From NCBI RefSeq assembly GCF_900142465.1, contig NZ_FRAX01000005.1:174783-238782 (forward strand): a stretch of DNA of 64,000 bases, in the 5' to 3' direction. Made by a program: the position numbers and the translations under genes. Shown one piece after another: positions 17,434 to 26,302 of this stretch (positions are counted from its first letter, which is position 1; each line of letters opens with the position of its first letter). Source of the DNA: Fibrobacter sp. UWH6. Its GTDB lineage: Bacteria > Fibrobacterota > Fibrobacteria > Fibrobacterales > Fibrobacteraceae. Under the pieces are notes generated by a model. That model was not told the origin of the DNA, searched no databases, and saw nothing but the letters and a program-made list of their open reading frames with translations.

Positions 17434-17844
17434 TTACCTTTTACCCGGTTTTTCTTTCGGGTTCATGGTCAAGAAGCCAAGCTTTGTAACGCCCAGCTTC
17501 TGCACCTGGGTCACCACCTTCATCACAAGGCCGTACTTCACTTCTTCGTCGGAGTTAATGACCACAGCCATTTCCCCGTTCCACAAAGACTTGAACACGT
17601 TATTGAAACTATGGAAATCCACCATCATGTCTGCGATGTAGATTTCTTCCTTCTTGGTGATGGAAACCTTCAAAAGTTTTTCCTGCTCCATAGTGGGAGC
17701 TTCGGCCTTGGGCAAGTCCACCTTGACACCCTGGCTCATGAGGGGAGCAGAAATGATGAACACGATCAAGATGGCGAACACGATATCGATCATGTTCGTC
17801 AGGTTCATTTCCTGCTTAAGTTCTTTACCGCGACTGCGCTTCAC
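17434..17844 (-). CDS. tolR: ExbD/TolR proton channel subunit
   Basis: TolR forms the proton channel with TolQ in the inner membrane. The 136-residue protein has one membrane span containing NMIDIVFAILIVFII, with the conserved membrane aspartate, and a periplasmic domain ending TKLGFLTMNP. The start is GTG at 17844, preceded by AGGAGG on the message. The tolQ stop lies eight bases upstream. TolR and ExbD cannot be told apart by sequence alone; the operon with tolB and pal decides for TolR. Confidence 0.92.
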   Translation of the reverse strand: MKRSRGKELKQEMNLTNMIDIVFAILIVFIISAPLMSQGVKVDLPKAEAPTMEQEKLLKVSITKKEEIYIADMMVDFHSFNNVFKSLWNGEMAVVINSDEEVKYGLVMKVVTQVQKLGVTKLGFLTMNPKEKPGKR

Positions 17845-17852
17845 GACGCCTC

Positions 17853-18545
17853 CTAGCCGGCCACTTCTTCAAGAGCCAGCAAGTCGCCGCGCTTGAACAA
17901 GCTCAGCACCTGGGAACCAAAGTTGTAATAGGAAATTTCGTTCTGACCGTTATGGGAGGTAAAGTAGTTGTAGCCGGCAGATGCGGGAATTGCCACCACA
18001 AGGCCGCCAACCGTAGTAATCAAAGCCATAGCGATACCGGGAGCCACCACAGTCAAGTCGGCAGAACCGTGCTGACCGATCTGGAAGAAGGCCACCATAA
18101 TGCCCCAGACCGTACCCAGCAGTCCGAAGAAGGGAGCCAGGTTGGAGCAGGTTGCCAGGAAGCTCAGATAGCGGTCTTCGGCCAGGCGCAGACCTTCGAT
18201 AGAACGCTGGATGGTATCTTCCAGCAAGGACGCGCGGTGCTGGATGGAGTCATAACTCACGAAGTTACTGAACTTGGAAGCTTCCTTAAGTACTTCGGAA
18301 GTAAGGCTCTTCAGGGCACTTTCGTCGGCGGTTTCGCACAGGGTCTGCAGTTCCACAAACTGCTGAACGTTAATGAACTTGCGGAAGAACACCACATTGG
18401 CCCGCTGATTCTTCTTGTTCACCACATACTTGACCAGAATAATGCCCCAGGAACCCAAGGACATGACTGCAAGAATGCAGAGCACAACAATGGTAGCGAT
18501 GTCCGACTGGGCAATCATTTGAAACAGAGGAACTGAGTTATTCAA
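17853..18545 (-). CDS. tolQ: MotA/TolQ/ExbB proton channel protein TolQ
   Basis: TolQ is the multi-span channel subunit that pairs with TolR. The 230-residue protein shows the first membrane segment at about residues 17-38 and the two conserved spans at about 135-160 and 170-195, with LGTVWGIMVAFFQIG and ALITTVGGLVVAIPA. The start is a TTG at 18545 with GGGAGG five bases upstream; the first ATG lies nine codons in and has no such site. It opens the tolQ-tolR-tolA-tolB-pal-cpoB operon. The 230-base gap upstream is AT-rich and must contain the operon promoter. Confidence 0.92.
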   Translation of the reverse strand: MNNSVPLFQMIAQSDIATIVVLCILAVMSLGSWGIILVKYVVNKKNQRANVVFFRKFINVQQFVELQTLCETADESALKSLTSEVLKEASKFSNFVSYDSIQHRASLLEDTIQRSIEGLRLAEDRYLSFLATCSNLAPFFGLLGTVWGIMVAFFQIGQHGSADLTVVAPGIAMALITTVGGLVVAIPASAGYNYFTSHNGQNEISYYNFGSQVLSLFKRGDLLALEEVAG

Positions 18546-18752
18546 AATAGCCTCCCTTCATAAAAAAGGATTACATAAATCTTTGACTATCAATAAGATA
18601 GAAAATTTTCAAGTTTTACATCTTCATTAAGACATAAAACCATGGCAAAATGTCAGTTTTCACCACAAATTAAAGAGAAAATACAAAAAAGAAGGTGCCA
18701 AGACCCAACATTTACAATTTCTTACAAAATAAATGGGTCCGTCAAAACAAAT

Positions 18753-18767
18753 AAAAGTCAAACTTTT
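18753..18767 (-). terminator. Terminator after rnhB
   Basis: On the minus strand AAAAGT and ACTTTT pair around TTG and are followed by ATTTGTTTT. It separates rnhB from the tol operon. Confidence 0.55.
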
Positions 18768-18778
18768 ATAAATAAAAA

Positions 18779-19510
18779 TTATAACGGAAGTTCCAACTGC
18801 AAAGACTTGGGATGAAAACTCATGCGATGCTCTGGGGTATAGCCAAGCTTTCGGATCGCATCAAGATGAGCCTTGGTACCATATCCGGCATGCTTGTCGA
18901 AGCCATAGCCCGGGTACTTCTTTTCCAGTTCATCCATGTAACGGTCACGGAAGACCTTCGCCAGGATAGAAGCGGCAGATATACTGGCAACACGGCCGTC
19001 ACCCTTTACAATAGGCAGCTGGTTATCCTGAGGAATACCTCGGATCTTCAAGTTACCGTCTACTGCTACTAATATAGACGAGAGGGACGAACCTTCAGCG
19101 AAGGAACCCTTGACCTCAACAGGAATCTGAGGCGCCGTTTCCTGAATTCCAGGCAAACCTAAAGCCTGCAAGGCGCGGCGCATGGCCAAAAAGTCAGCCT
19201 CTAGAATATTGATTTCATCAATTTCGGCAACGCTGGCACTGGCAATGGCATAGCAGGCGCAAGCCTCCTTCACCGCTTCGAACATAGCTTCGCGCTTGGG
19301 GCGGGTCAGTTTCTTGGAGTCGTTCAGCGAAATCAAGGCGTCAGGCGATTTGAGAACGGCAACACAGGCAACCACAGGGCCAGCCAACGGCCCTCGACCC
19401 ACCTCATCAACACCGGCAATGATGGATCCTGCGAAGTTTTCACGAAGGGCAACTTCACCATCGATAGGCGATTCGATTCCATCCAGAAATGCCGGCAGTT
19501 TAAATTTCAT
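18779..19510 (-). CDS. rnhB: Ribonuclease HII
   Basis: RNase HII cuts the RNA strand at ribonucleotides embedded in DNA. The diagnostic motif IAGVDEVGRGPLAGPVVA (with the Asp-Glu pair) lies at residues about 30-47. NDSKKLTRPKRE and the acidic VKGDGRVASISAASILAKV block follow, then the DKHAGYGTKAHL tail. The protein is 243 residues. The family is usually about 200-260; residues about 130-160 look like a small insertion. It lies downstream of purN across a 100-base gap of inverted repeats. Confidence 0.93.
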   Translation of the reverse strand: MKFKLPAFLDGIESPIDGEVALRENFAGSIIAGVDEVGRGPLAGPVVACVAVLKSPDALISLNDSKKLTRPKREAMFEAVKEACACYAIASASVAEIDEINILEADFLAMRRALQALGLPGIQETAPQIPVEVKGSFAEGSSLSSILVAVDGNLKIRGIPQDNQLPIVKGDGRVASISAASILAKVFRDRYMDELEKKYPGYGFDKHAGYGTKAHLDAIRKLGYTPEHRMSFHPKSLQLELPL

Positions 19511-19511
19511 A

Positions 19512-19610
19512 AGCTACGTGCGGTGAGTTACGAGCCATGAGCTGCGAGCTAAAGTCAGGCGGCTTCGCCGCGATTATTGAAGCTCAAAACTCACAACTGA
19601 TTGCTGACAA
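19512..19610. repeat. Intergenic variable inverted repeats (purN/rnhB gap)
   Basis: GTGAGTT on the left is the reverse complement of AACTCAC on the right, with GAGC-containing units repeated on the left. The centre, 19558-19577, is GGCGGCTTCGCCGCGATTAT. That 20-mer recurs with one change between trpB and trpA (60889-60908). Confidence 0.65.
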
Positions 19611-20201
19611 CTATTTTACCAGCGCTTCGCCGTATTCCTTGATGGTACGCCAGTACAGGTCGTGTTCCTGAACAAGCACACGGGCAGCAAGGACTTCCGG
19701 AGTATCGTCAGGCATAACAGGCACCTTTCGCTGGGCAAGAATGCGACCGGCGTCAATTTCTTCGGATACCAGATGGATGGTAGGACCAGATTCCGTTTCG
19801 CCTGCGGCAAGAACAGCCTCGTGTACGAAATGCCCGTAGAAGCCTCGACCACCAAACTTCGGCAACAGAGACGGATGGATGTTCAGCACACGGTCGGGCA
19901 GACGTCTCAAAATGCTGGTAGGAATTGCCTTCATATAACCAGCCAGAATCAACAAGTCGATATCATACTTGTCAATCACTTCCAGGAGGGCGGCTTCATA
20001 TTCCGCCTGGTCCGGATGGGTCTTGCCAGAAATATGGAACACGGGGACACCGTAAGTCTTGGCGTGGTCAACAGCACCACAGCCACCATTATTGGTAATG
20101 AGGAACTTACACTGGGCCTCCAGATCGCCCTCGCCAATTCGATCTATAATCGCTTTAAAATTGCTTCCTCCACCGGAAGCCATAACGCCAATCTTAAACA
20201 T
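19611..20201 (-). CDS. purN: Phosphoribosylglycinamide formyltransferase
   Basis: PurN transfers a formyl group from 10-formyl-tetrahydrofolate to GAR in purine synthesis. The 196-residue protein begins KIGVMASGGGSNFKAIID and contains LILAGYMKAIP, the catalytic NIHPSLLPKFGG block (Asn-His) and the HLVSEEIDAG aspartate segment. Its length is typical. It follows a small membrane-protein gene whose terminator ends just before the purN start. A gap of inverted repeats separates it from rnhB downstream. Confidence 0.94.
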   Translation of the reverse strand: MFKIGVMASGGGSNFKAIIDRIGEGDLEAQCKFLITNNGGCGAVDHAKTYGVPVFHISGKTHPDQAEYEAALLEVIDKYDIDLLILAGYMKAIPTSILRRLPDRVLNIHPSLLPKFGGRGFYGHFVHEAVLAAGETESGPTIHLVSEEIDAGRILAQRKVPVMPDDTPEVLAARVLVQEHDLYWRTIKEYGEALVK

Positions 20202-20212
20202 GGTGCCAAAGA

Positions 20213-20241
20213 TAAAAAAAAATGCGACTCAAGGCCGCATT
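20213..20241 (-). terminator. Terminator after small membrane protein
   Basis: On the minus strand AATGCG and CGCATT pair and are followed by eight T residues. It lies between the 44-residue gene and purN. Confidence 0.75.
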
Positions 20242-20265
20242 AACCACAAAAACTATAGAATTTGA

Positions 20266-20400
20266 CTAGAACAGATGGACAAGAACAATCACGGCAAACA
20301 AAACCATGATGTAATTTTCCATAAAAATACCGAAAGGAGTCTTCTTGAAGGACTTTTTCTTTTTCACTTTTTTCGGTTCTGCAGTCAAGTACTTATACAT
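20266..20400 (-). CDS. Small single-span membrane protein, 44 residues
   Basis: I do not recognise this protein. The ATG at 20400 has AGGAG six bases upstream. The first half is strongly basic (KKVKKKKSFKKTPFG) and the second half is a single hydrophobic span (NYIMVLFAVIVLVHLF), giving a likely inner-membrane peptide with a cytoplasmic basic tail. A hairpin terminator follows, so it has its own message. The reading frame is open further upstream, but that stretch lacks coding character, so I keep the short start. The clear ribosome site and terminator are the main evidence that it is real. Confidence 0.6.
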   Translation of the reverse strand: MYKYLTAEPKKVKKKKSFKKTPFGIFMENYIMVLFAVIVLVHLF

Positions 20401-20544
20401 TATAGCTCCTATAGTGCCCAACCAAAACTTCCCTAAGCGAGGCCAAATATAGAAAAGGAAAGGCTCACCTCCTAGGAACACAAGCCCATAAAAATTTTCA
20501 GTGTGAGATAATTCACAACAGCAATTCTCAACATATTTTTTGAG

Positions 20545-20577
20545 AACAAAAAAGTCGCAGGGCAAAGCCCTACGACT
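20545..20577 (-). terminator. Terminator after SulP transporter
   Basis: On the minus strand GTCGTAGGGC and GCCCTGCGAC pair around TTT and are followed by TTTTTT. Confidence 0.85.
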
Positions 20578-20602
20578 CTTAAAATTCATAGATAGGATCT
20601 AA

Positions 20603-22492
20603 TTATTTCAGCTTCCAGACAGGTTCTTCAGCAACCTTTTCTGCGATGACTTCGGGAGTACCTTCGGCCACGGCTGCGTTGGATTCTTCAGGCAGCCAGG
20701 GCTTGTCGAGACCCTTTTCCCAGCTCACAGTGGGGTTCGGATCTACGGAAGCGTCAACCACAGGCAGGCCCAGAAGTTCGCGGGCACGGTTCAAGGCGGC
20801 ATCGATGTTACCCAAGGCGTTTTCTTCGCCAAGCTGCTTCAGCACACCTGCGCGGGTCAGGGCCACCACCGGCTGGGCGTGCACACCGGAAAGGAGCAGC
20901 TGGGTACCGTCGGCCTTGCAGTGGTTCAGCAGGTCTTCGATCATGTTGATACCGGCTGCATCGATGCTGGAAACGCTACGCATGCGTAAGATGAGGATCT
21001 TGGGCTTCACTGCAATGCGGTTCAGGGTTTCCTTGAACTTGTCTACAGCACCAAAGAACAGGGAACCGGCAAGTTCATAAACCACAACGCCCTTGGGAAC
21101 CTGACGGGCAAATTCGGTGTGTGAGACTTCTTCGTCATCGGCACGGATTGCATCGGTAACGGCATCCACTTCGGCAACTTCACTCATGCGCTTGATGAAG
21201 AGGATGGCAGCAAGGAGAACGCCCACTTCGATAGCGACCGTCAGGTCGATGATCACTGTGAGGAAGAATGCAACCAGCATAACGATTACGTCGCTCTTGG
21301 GAAGCTTGAACATCTTGATCACAGCGCGATAGCCGCACATATTGAATGCCACCTGGAAAAGCACTGCGGCAAGGGCAGCCATAGGAATCATTTCGGCATA
21401 CTTACCCAGAACCAGCATGATGAGCAGGAGCACAACAGCATGAACGAGACCGGAAATCGGGGAAACGGCACCATTACGGATGTTGGTTGCAGTACGGGCA
21501 ATAGCGCCAGTAGCCGGAATACCGCCGAACATGGGAGAAAGAAGGTTAGCCACGCCCTGACCGAAAAGTTCAGTGTTGGAGCGATGCTTGGTAGAAGTCA
21601 TACCGTCGGCCACCACAGCAGAAAGCAGGGATTCGATAGCACCGAGAATAGCGATAGTCAAAGCAGGCTGGAACACTTCGCGCATCATGGAAAGGCTGAT
21701 GTTCGGGAGATGCGGAGTGGGGAAACCAGACGGGATATGGTTCTTCATACCGATGGTCATGACGCCGTGGCCGTTAATGGGGTCGTCCCAGCCAAGCACC
21801 TTGACAATGACGGTAGCAACGATAATGGCGATGAGGGAACCCGGAACCTTGGTGGTGATCTTCGGCCAAAGAATGCAGACGGCCAAGGCGATAACACCGA
21901 TAATCACGGAGTATACGTTTACAGTGTCGAAAGAGGAAACATAGAGCTTGATCTTGCCCACGGCGTCGGCAGGGTCCTTAGCCAGGAACTTCAGACCGAA
22001 GAAGTTGGGAACCTGACCCAGGGCGATGATCACGGCGATACCGGCAGTAAAGCCCACAGTCACCGGATACGGGATGAACTTGATGATGGCACCAAACTTG
22101 GCAAGGCCGAAGACAATAAGAATGATACCGGCTAGGAGCGTTGCGGAAGCGAGGCCATCGTAACCATACTGGCTAACGATGCCGTACACGATCACGATGA
22201 AGGCACCAGTGGGACCGCCAATCTGGAAACGGGAACCACCCAAAAGGCTGATGGTGAAACCAGCAATGATGGCAGTGTAGAGGCCCTGTTCAGGACCCAC
22301 GCCAGAAGCGATAGCGAAAGCGATTGCCAGAGGCAATGCCAGGATGCCGACGATAACGCCGGACATCAAGTCGCTAATAAGATTTTGCTTGGTATATCCC
22401 CTCTTAATGGACTTTACAAGTTCGGGGGTAACAGTTGCTACAGATTCGGTCAAGAATTTCTTGACGGATTCTTTGGCATTAACGTTAGACAT
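20603..22492 (-). CDS. SulP family anion transporter with STAS domain
   Basis: A secondary anion transporter of the SulP (SLC26) family. Such proteins carry sulfate, bicarbonate or other anions; the substrate is not readable here. The 629-residue protein has the SulP N-terminal signature (GVIVGILALPLAIAFAIASG) and SGLVHAVVLLLIMLVLG among about 10-14 spans. A C-terminal STAS domain spans about residues 440-560 (KILILRMRSVSSIDAAG), and a Pro/Glu-rich tail follows. I start it at 22492, where GGGAG lies before the ATG, rather than at the in-frame ATG ten codons upstream. A TusA-domain gene nearby could hint at sulfur, but that link is weak. Confidence 0.88.
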   Translation of the reverse strand: MSNVNAKESVKKFLTESVATVTPELVKSIKRGYTKQNLISDLMSGVIVGILALPLAIAFAIASGVGPEQGLYTAIIAGFTISLLGGSRFQIGGPTGAFIVIVYGIVSQYGYDGLASATLLAGIILIVFGLAKFGAIIKFIPYPVTVGFTAGIAVIIALGQVPNFFGLKFLAKDPADAVGKIKLYVSSFDTVNVYSVIIGVIALAVCILWPKITTKVPGSLIAIIVATVIVKVLGWDDPINGHGVMTIGMKNHIPSGFPTPHLPNISLSMMREVFQPALTIAILGAIESLLSAVVADGMTSTKHRSNTELFGQGVANLLSPMFGGIPATGAIARTATNIRNGAVSPISGLVHAVVLLLIMLVLGKYAEMIPMAALAAVLFQVAFNMCGYRAVIKMFKLPKSDVIVMLVAFFLTVIIDLTVAIEVGVLLAAILFIKRMSEVAEVDAVTDAIRADDEEVSHTEFARQVPKGVVVYELAGSLFFGAVDKFKETLNRIAVKPKILILRMRSVSSIDAAGINMIEDLLNHCKADGTQLLLSGVHAQPVVALTRAGVLKQLGEENALGNIDAALNRARELLGLPVVDASVDPNPTVSWEKGLDKPWLPEESNAAVAEGTPEVIAEKVAEEPVWKLK

Positions 22493-22580
22493 TTGGGCTT
22501 CTCCCTTTAAAAAGCGGCCCAAATTTAATTAAATCCAAGAATTTCGTTAAGGGTAAAAATTACCTATTTGAAGCCGCCCT

Positions 22581-22856
22581 CTAGCGGAGGCTCTTCTTCA
22601 CGGAGCGCATCAGATTCCTGATTTCCTTGCTAGACATGGAAGGAACGTCAGCCTCTTTCTGAGCCTTTGACTTGGGAGCGCAATTTTCGCAGAGACGCTT
22701 GACCACGGTACCAAAGCTTGCCGCGCCGTCAGAAATAGAAGTTTCCTTGAAACGGAACTTCTTAAGGAGGGCTTCAGTCTTGCACTTGTCGCAGATACCC
22801 ATCTGGGGAACGGCAGGTTCACGGGGAGTACGCATCTTTTCAGTCTTGATTTCCAT
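22581..22856 (-). CDS. Small zinc-ribbon-like protein
   Basis: I do not recognise this 91-residue protein. It contains two CxxC pairs, CDKCKTE at about residue 22 and CENCAPK at about residue 56, spaced as in a zinc ribbon. A basic C-terminus (IRNLMRSVKKSLR) follows. This suggests a small metal-binding cytoplasmic protein, perhaps a nucleic-acid or protein adaptor. It lies 14 bases downstream of the SGNH-like gene and probably shares its transcript. Confidence 0.6.
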   Translation of the reverse strand: MEIKTEKMRTPREPAVPQMGICDKCKTEALLKKFRFKETSISDGAASFGTVVKRLCENCAPKSKAQKEADVPSMSSKEIRNLMRSVKKSLR

Positions 22857-22870
22857 TATTCCACCTTTTC

Positions 22871-23455
22871 TTATTTTATTTCTCTAATTATAAAATCATA
22901 CATGAATAAACCCAGCAGCATATTGCACAAGGGGGTAGCCCTTCCCTCTTCTGTGTAGAGGCTACGTCCAAACTTGCCCCTTTCCAGCTGCTTTTCCTTG
23001 TATTTTGCGGCATGGGCTGCGAAATCTTCTACAAAGACCCGCTTCTCGTTTCGTCCGGCCAATTCAAAAATTCGTTCGTTCAGGGCCGTCAACTGCGCCG
23101 GTTCCGGAGGAAACATGTCTTCGGGAATAGTCAAAAAATGCAGTGGAGCGGTTGTCTTGTTCAGGAGTTCGCTAGCCAATGCGCTATACCGATCAAAAAC
23201 GCCATTATAGTCTACACCGCCCCGCTTCAGTTCGCGAAGTCCAAGACCTATGATAAGGCGGCCAGCCTTTTTGCCGATAATGTCGGAAGAAGCCCGGGTC
23301 AAAAGCTGAGCCATGCTCTGGGGGGCAGGCGCATTGATGGAAAACTGGATAGGCCGATTAGCTTCTCGACACAGGATCATTTCGGAGCAACGGTTTGCTG
23401 CCTCGCCCTGTTCTCCCAGAAATTCATCGCCTAATATCAATATACGGTTTTCCAC
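22871..23455 (-). CDS. SGNH-hydrolase-like protein, catalytic residues doubtful
   Basis: A 194-residue protein with the alternating strand/helix pattern of SGNH/GDSL hydrolases. ILILGDEFLGEQ stands where the GDS block is expected, with Glu/Asp in place of the nucleophilic Ser, and LIIGLGLREL stands where the GxND block is expected. No clear C-terminal DxxH is visible. I infer a degenerate or non-catalytic member. The neighbours are a zinc-ribbon protein and a TusA-domain protein on the same strand with short gaps, so the three may be one unit of unknown purpose. Confidence 0.45.
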   Translation of the reverse strand: MENRILILGDEFLGEQGEAANRCSEMILCREANRPIQFSINAPAPQSMAQLLTRASSDIIGKKAGRLIIGLGLRELKRGGVDYNGVFDRYSALASELLNKTTAPLHFLTIPEDMFPPEPAQLTALNERIFELAGRNEKRVFVEDFAAHAAKYKEKQLERGKFGRSLYTEEGRATPLCNMLLGLFMYDFIIREIK

Positions 23456-23465
23456 ATGTTATAAT

Positions 23466-23996
23466 CTACACAATTGCACCGCCGCAAACCACACTTATAG
23501 ACCAAAAATTTCCTTTTTTTTCGCGATTTTCCACAATATGGCCATCGGCGACCAAGGACTGGGGTACGTTTTCGATGGGCGACCCCTCATCTAGATAGAT
23601 GGTCATACGGGTCCCCTTGGGAGCTCCGGCAAGCACCAGCCGACTGCGGGCCGCGTTTCTGGGGCATACCACCCCGCGCAAGTCCAAAAGTTCAGGAAAA
23701 TCAGAACAAAGTTCCTTCGGCAGTTCCAAAACCTTTATTTTTTCGCAAAATTCGGCAATTTTAATACCATTGGCACATGGGTCCTCTAGCCATGGTCCCA
23801 TGGGAATTCCGGGCAAATTGGCGGCAACCACCATGGCAAGAGCCTCTTCCGGCGGAACCACCCTGCCGGAACCACGACGAATCCAGTCGGCGCAGGCAAA
23901 AGCCAGCAACTTTTTTAAGGATTCATCAAAATTAGACAGCCCCTGATTGGCGGTCAACCATTTCATGATAGGACTTTTTTCCAATTCGCCAGCCAT
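23466..23996 (-). CDS. Protein with C-terminal TusA-type domain
   Basis: The C-terminal 75 residues look like a TusA/SirA sulfur-carrier fold: LDLRGVVCPRNAARSRLVLA has the CPxx cysteine motif after the first strand. The N-terminal 95 residues (WLTANQGLSNFDESLKKLLA and on) match nothing I know. TusA passes persulfide sulfur to tRNA or cofactor enzymes; here the usual CPxP is CPRN, so activity is uncertain. The start is uncertain too: ATG codons at 23996 and 23966 both lack a ribosome site. A long gap with only AT-rich sequence lies upstream, shared with the divergent glycosyltransferase. Confidence 0.55.
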   Translation of the reverse strand: MAGELEKSPIMKWLTANQGLSNFDESLKKLLAFACADWIRRGSGRVVPPEEALAMVVAANLPGIPMGPWLEDPCANGIKIAEFCEKIKVLELPKELCSDFPELLDLRGVVCPRNAARSRLVLAGAPKGTRMTIYLDEGSPIENVPQSLVADGHIVENREKKGNFWSISVVCGGAIV

Positions 23997-24126
23997 ATTT
24001 GACCAAATTTTAGGTAAAAAACACCAGATAATCACAATATAATGTAGCAAACTTCACATTGGGTTTCTATATTTGGCCCCAAACCTTGAAAAAGGCCATT
24101 ATTTTAATACAGGTTATACGGTTATT

Positions 24127-25698
24127 ATGGCAATCAGTACAATCCTACTGGACATCATGTTCGCGGTCTACGTGATCGCGGGTGTTGGACTCGTCATCTA
24201 CGGCTTCAGCTGCTACTACAGCATCTACCTGTTCCTCAAGAACAGCCGTACCACACGCCTTTCCGACCGCAAGAAAATCTTGCAGTTCTATCGCGAACAC
24301 AGCATGGCAGACCTGCCTCAAGTCACCACCCAGCTTCCCGTATTCAACGAAGCTAACTGTGTCGAACGACTCCTTGAGGCCGTATGCGCCATAGACTACC
24401 CCAAGGACAAGCACGAAATCCAGGTGCTGGACGACTCCACCGACGAATGCTATGAAGTCGCCAAGAAGAAGGTGGAAGAACTGGCAGCCAAGGGCTACGA
24501 CATCAAGCTCATCCACCGCACCAACCGTCAGGAATTCAAGGCCGGCGCTCTTAAGGAAGCCATGGCTGTCGCCAAGGGTGAATTCCTTGCAATCTTCGAC
24601 GCCGACTTCGTACCGGAGAAGGACTTCCTCCTGAAGACCATCCCCTACATGGTCATGGACGAACAGGTGGGCCTGGTCCAGGGTCGCTGGGGTCATCTGA
24701 ACCGCACCGAATCCGGTCTTACTCTCGCTCAGTCTATCGGTATCGACGGCCACTTCGTGGTGGAACAGTCTGCACGTAGCTGGGGCAAGCTCTTTATGAA
24801 CTTTAACGGTACCGCAGGTGTCTGGCGCAAGCAGGCCATCTATGGCGGTGGCGGCTGGGAAGGCGATACCTTGACCGAAGACATGGACCTTTCTTACCGT
24901 TCTCAGCTTGCTGGTTGGAAGATGAAGTTCGTGTTCGACGTGATCGTTCCTGCAGAACTCCCCAACGATATCAACTCCTTCAAGGCTCAGCAGTTCCGTT
25001 GGGCAAAGGGCTCTATCCAGACCGCAATCAAGATTCTGCCCCGCGTTCTCAAGTCCAACGTTCCGACTCGCGTAAAGATTGGTGCAATCCTTCATACGAC
25101 TCACTATTCTATTCACCCCTGCATGTTGTTCACTGCACTTTGCGCATGGCCCCTGCTGGCATTCTTCCAGCCCGTAGCTAACCTGCCGGTCTGGGTTTAC
25201 ACAGTAGGCTTCACATTCATCTTCCTCGCTGCAATCGCTCCTTCTGTTCTTTACTTTGTTGCACAGCGTTGCTCCGGCTATACCGGTTGGAAGGTCCGCC
25301 TCCTCAGCATGCCGATCCTTATGGCACTGGGTGTAGGTATCGCAGTCAGCAACTCCAAGGCTGTGTTCGCCGCAATCACCGGCCGCAAGAGCGGCTTCGT
25401 CCGCACCCCCAAGAGCGGTGTCGGCCAGAAGAAGAAGGCTACCAGCCACTACAAGCAGAAGTTCCCCTGGCAGGCAATCCTTGAACTGGGCGTTGGCGTC
25501 TACTGTATCTTCGGTATGCTGGAATACATCGGCGCACAGAAGTTCATTATCGGACCGTTCCTCGCCCTCTACTCCATCGGTTTCCTTTCTGTTGGCGTTC
25601 TGAGCTTCATGCATTACCTGGGCAACCTGGTTGAAGTTCACAAGGCTCGCAAGGACGAAAATCATTTCGTTGAAGACGTGGACAAGGGTCAAGGCTAA
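24127..25698 (+). CDS. Processive family 2 glycosyltransferase (membrane)
   Basis: A 523-residue inner-membrane glycosyltransferase of the cellulose-synthase-like GT2 type. It has an N-terminal span, then the GT-A domain with DDSTDE, DADF, TEDMDLSYR and QQFRWAKGS, which is the D,D,D,QxxRW pattern of processive beta-glycosyltransferases. Four or so C-terminal spans follow. No PilZ domain is visible. The product could be a glucan or mannan-like polymer or a lipid-linked glycan. I start at 24127, just before the first span, although an open frame reaches 24073. A strong terminator follows, so the gene is monocistronic. Confidence 0.85.
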   Translation: MAISTILLDIMFAVYVIAGVGLVIYGFSCYYSIYLFLKNSRTTRLSDRKKILQFYREHSMADLPQVTTQLPVFNEANCVERLLEAVCAIDYPKDKHEIQVLDDSTDECYEVAKKKVEELAAKGYDIKLIHRTNRQEFKAGALKEAMAVAKGEFLAIFDADFVPEKDFLLKTIPYMVMDEQVGLVQGRWGHLNRTESGLTLAQSIGIDGHFVVEQSARSWGKLFMNFNGTAGVWRKQAIYGGGGWEGDTLTEDMDLSYRSQLAGWKMKFVFDVIVPAELPNDINSFKAQQFRWAKGSIQTAIKILPRVLKSNVPTRVKIGAILHTTHYSIHPCMLFTALCAWPLLAFFQPVANLPVWVYTVGFTFIFLAAIAPSVLYFVAQRCSGYTGWKVRLLSMPILMALGVGIAVSNSKAVFAAITGRKSGFVRTPKSGVGQKKKATSHYKQKFPWQAILELGVGVYCIFGMLEYIGAQKFIIGPFLALYSIGFLSVGVLSFMHYLGNLVEVHKARKDENHFVEDVDKGQG

Positions 25699-25719
25699 CA
25701 GCTAACCCACCTAGAGATT

Positions 25720-25755
25720 AAACCCCGGCTTTTTCGCCGGGGTTTCTTTTTTTTT
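25720..25755 (+). terminator. Rho-independent terminator
   Basis: AAACCCCGGC and GCCGGGGTTT pair around TTTTTC and are followed by a long T-run. It ends the glycosyltransferase message. Confidence 0.92.
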
Positions 25756-25769
25756 CTAGCATCAGGCAT

Positions 25770-26000
25770 TTACCGTCTTTGATAACATCGCCCCTTACCA
25801 TAGGGAAGAACCCCATTCATTTGTTCTATCTGAATTCGAGATTCCGTGATGTATTTTCGTTGAAGGTGTAACGTCGCTTCATGATATCTGACATAAAACA
25901 AAAATGCAGACAATGTAACGACGGACGCAACAGACACGGCAACCATCAATTCCATCAAGGTAAAGCCTCTATTTTTCTGCAGACGGATTATCGTTTGCAT
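25770..26000 (-). CDS. Pseudopilin, short (last gene of secretin operon)
   Basis: A 76-residue protein with a class III prepilin leader: RGFTLMELMVAVSVASVVTL, cut after Gly by a prepilin peptidase and methylated at Phe, with the Glu5 present. The remainder is only about 50 residues, short for a pseudopilin, so it may be a minor GspH/I-like subunit or truncated at its C-terminus. The start overlaps the end of the preceding pseudopilin gene by 13 bases. The glycosyltransferase terminator converges on its 3' end. Confidence 0.7.
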   Translation of the reverse strand: MQTIIRLQKNRGFTLMELMVAVSVASVVTLSAFLFYVRYHEATLHLQRKYITESRIQIEQMNGVLPYGKGRCYQRR

Positions 26001-26302
26001 TGGACAAGCCTTCTAAAATGAACCGGATGAGCAGGAGGTTCTGGAGTTACAAGAACATCAGCCCACGCGAGACCGGTTCCTGGCAACACCGAGTCAAGCT
26101 GATTGCAGGGAGGCGGATTTAAAACAAAGCTTTCAACCTTAGTGACAGCCGATTCAAAGGCCAGAGTTTGATTGCGTTCAGCCGTCTTCATTCGATTAAA
26201 GAAGTCGAACATACGGTCAACCGCCAACATCCCGACAGACATGACCACAACCGCTGTCCAGACCTCCATTAAGGTAAAGCCTCGGCAAGAGTTTAGGTTC
26301 AT
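25988..26302 (-). CDS. Pseudopilin-like protein
   Basis: A 104-residue protein beginning with a short basic leader and CRGFTLMEVWTAVVVMSVGM, the type IV prepilin-like signal with Glu at position 5. The remainder is soluble and has two cysteines. It is probably a minor pseudopilin of a type II secretion or type IV pilus-like machine. Its start overlaps the previous stop as ATGA, and its end overlaps the next gene, so all five genes of this operon are translationally coupled. Confidence 0.75.
   Translation of the reverse strand: MNLNSCRGFTLMEVWTAVVVMSVGMLAVDRMFDFFNRMKTAERNQTLAFESAVTKVESFVLNPPPCNQLDSVLPGTGLAWADVLVTPEPPAHPVHFRRLVQCKR

Noticed and set aside
20401..20589. Longer N-terminus of the small membrane protein
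   Set aside because: The ribosome site directly before the inner ATG at 20400 and the lack of coding character upstream favour the 44-residue form; the upstream stretch also overlaps the SulP terminator.
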